From a bacterium (lineage in GTDB: Bacteria > Patescibacteriota > Minisyncoccia > UBA6257 > GWB1-50-10), in the NCBI GenBank assembly GCA_021813265.1, contig JAKALF010000033.1, positions 1-6,855 of the forward strand: DNA of 6,855 nucleotides. The letters are read 5' to 3'. The notes beneath the pieces are model-generated. The model was not told the DNA's origin and made no database searches. It saw only the letters and a list, made by a program, of their open reading frames with translations. This document shows, piece by piece, positions 6,115 to 6,855 of this stretch. The position numbers and the translations under genes were made by a program. Numbering within the stretch: position 1 is the stretch's first letter; every line of letters begins with the position of its first letter.

Positions 6115-6816
6115 ATGGCAAACCTTGAAGACTTGGAATCAAATCTTGGCACGCAATTTCGTAATCGTTCCGTACTCAAAGAAGCTCTTACCCACCGCTC
6201 TTACCTGAATGAAAACCCTTCATGGCCGTTTCCTCACAACGAGAGGCTTGAATATTTGGGAGACGCGGTTTTAGAGCTCATCGTAACGGAATATTTATAC
6301 GAAACCTTTCGGGAATATAACGAAGGAAAGCTTACAAGTCTTAGATCCGCCCTCGTTAATTATCAAATGCTTTCGGTTATCGCGCGGGATATTGATCTTG
6401 AAAAATATCTCTATCTTTCTAAAGGAGAGGCGAAAGACGTGGGAAAGGCGAGAGAAGTTATTCTCGCGAACGCCATTGAAGCGTTATTTGGAGCGTTATA
6501 TCTTGATCAGGGATATGGTGTTTCAAAACGTGTTATTACAACTATCGTTCTTTCGCGTCTTGATGAGGTAGTGGCTAAAGGACTCGATCGTGATCCTAAA
6601 AGTTTTTTACAAGAACGAGCCCAGGAACTTTTCAAGATAACTCCCATGTACAAAGTGTTGAAAGAAGAGGGACCCGATCATCAGAAGCAATTTTTTGTCG
6701 GCGTTTACTTCAACGAAAATCTAGCTGGGGAAGGATCGGGAACATCAAAACAGGAGGCCGAATTGAAGGCCGCGGAAGACGCTCTCTTGAGATTGGAGAA
6801 AAAAGAAAATGCATAA
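6115..6816 (+). CDS. rnc: Ribonuclease III
   Basis: Double-strand-specific endoribonuclease that processes the rRNA precursor and other structured RNAs; 233 residues, normal length. The catalytic domain (about 1-155) has the signature HNERLEYLGDAVLELIV at 41-57, giving Glu43, Glu46 and Asp50 (E. coli Glu38, Glu41, Asp45). The second metal-site segment ILANAIEALFGALYLD at 116-131 supplies Glu122 (E. coli Glu117) but has Asn119 where E. coli has Asp114. A double-stranded-RNA-binding domain follows (about 161-229), with DPKSFLQERAQ at its start, GEGSGTSKQEAELKAAEDAL (206-225) at its end, and the lysine/alanine helix of the fold. The start lies one base after the nusB stop, so translation is probably coupled. 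The smc reading frame overlaps its last eight bases. Confidence 0.96.
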   Translation: MANLEDLESNLGTQFRNRSVLKEALTHRSYLNENPSWPFPHNERLEYLGDAVLELIVTEYLYETFREYNEGKLTSLRSALVNYQMLSVIARDIDLEKYLYLSKGEAKDVGKAREVILANAIEALFGALYLDQGYGVSKRVITTIVLSRLDEVVAKGLDRDPKSFLQERAQELFKITPMYKVLKEEGPDHQKQFFVGVYFNENLAGEGSGTSKQEAELKAAEDALLRLEKKENA

Positions 6817-6855
6817 TTTTCTTAAAAAACTGGAGCTTCAGGGATTCAAGTAGAT
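6809..6855 (+). CDS. smc: Chromosome segregation protein SMC, extreme N-terminus; frame meets TAG at the window edge
   Basis: From ATG 6809, overlapping the end of rnc (ATGCATAA), the frame reads MHNFLKKLELQGFK and then TAG at 6851-6853. FLKKLELQGFK is the typical start of bacterial SMC, where serine-phenylalanine (GFKSF) is expected next, and smc often follows rnc. TGGAGAA (6794-6800) is a fair Shine-Dalgarno eight bases upstream of the ATG. The stop falls in the last five bases. The final AGAT equals the first four bases of the common Illumina adapter, and the T before it fits a TCN serine codon, so a trimming or contig-end artefact is plausible. A real early stop, meaning a broken gene, cannot be excluded. 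The identification rests on only 14 residues plus context. Confidence 0.6.

Overview
The window reads as a stretch of bacterial chromosome made mostly of core information-processing genes. It looks like a genome-reduced lineage, most plausibly a Patescibacteria/CPR (Parcubacteria-like) organism. This placement is inference. It rests on a threonyl-tRNA synthetase without its N-terminal TGS domain, a compact DnaE that stops at the OB fold, very tight gene spacing, a general lack of Shine-Dalgarno sequences, and the order rnhB-rpmF-nusB-rnc-smc. UGA ends rpmF, so the UGA-to-glycine code of Gracilibacteria and Absconditabacteria does not apply.

Layout. On the minus strand, positions 3363 to 1 hold dnaE (replicative polymerase, complete) followed after 30 bases by the first 54 codons of thrS, very likely one transcript. 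A divergent intergenic region (3364-3539) carries two back-to-back sigma70-like promoters. One serves dnaE; the other serves a plus-strand gene of unknown function (3540-4160) that has the clearest Shine-Dalgarno sequence in the window and ends at a strong intrinsic terminator. Next comes a DUF5680-family gene (4224-4688) with its own probable terminator. These two visibly A+T-rich genes are the only accessory-looking content. The rest of the plus strand is a dense run: rnhB (4777-5406), rpmF (5422-5619), nusB (5646-6113), rnc (6115-6816) and the first codons of smc (from 6809).

How the genes relate. dnaE copies DNA, and rnhB removes ribonucleotides and RNA primers from DNA. rpmF is a ribosomal protein; NusB and RNase III act together on rRNA synthesis and maturation; SMC acts in chromosome condensation. 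A good intrinsic terminator spans the rpmF stop codon and lies just upstream of nusB, so nusB-rnc-smc expression may depend on read-through.

I found no mobile element, CRISPR array, tRNA or rRNA gene, and no convincing new defence or biosynthetic system. The points most worth checking are the rpmF/nusB terminator, the smc frame that hits a stop at the window edge (possibly a sequencing-adapter remnant), the intact PHP metal site of DnaE, and the unknown gene at 3540-4160.
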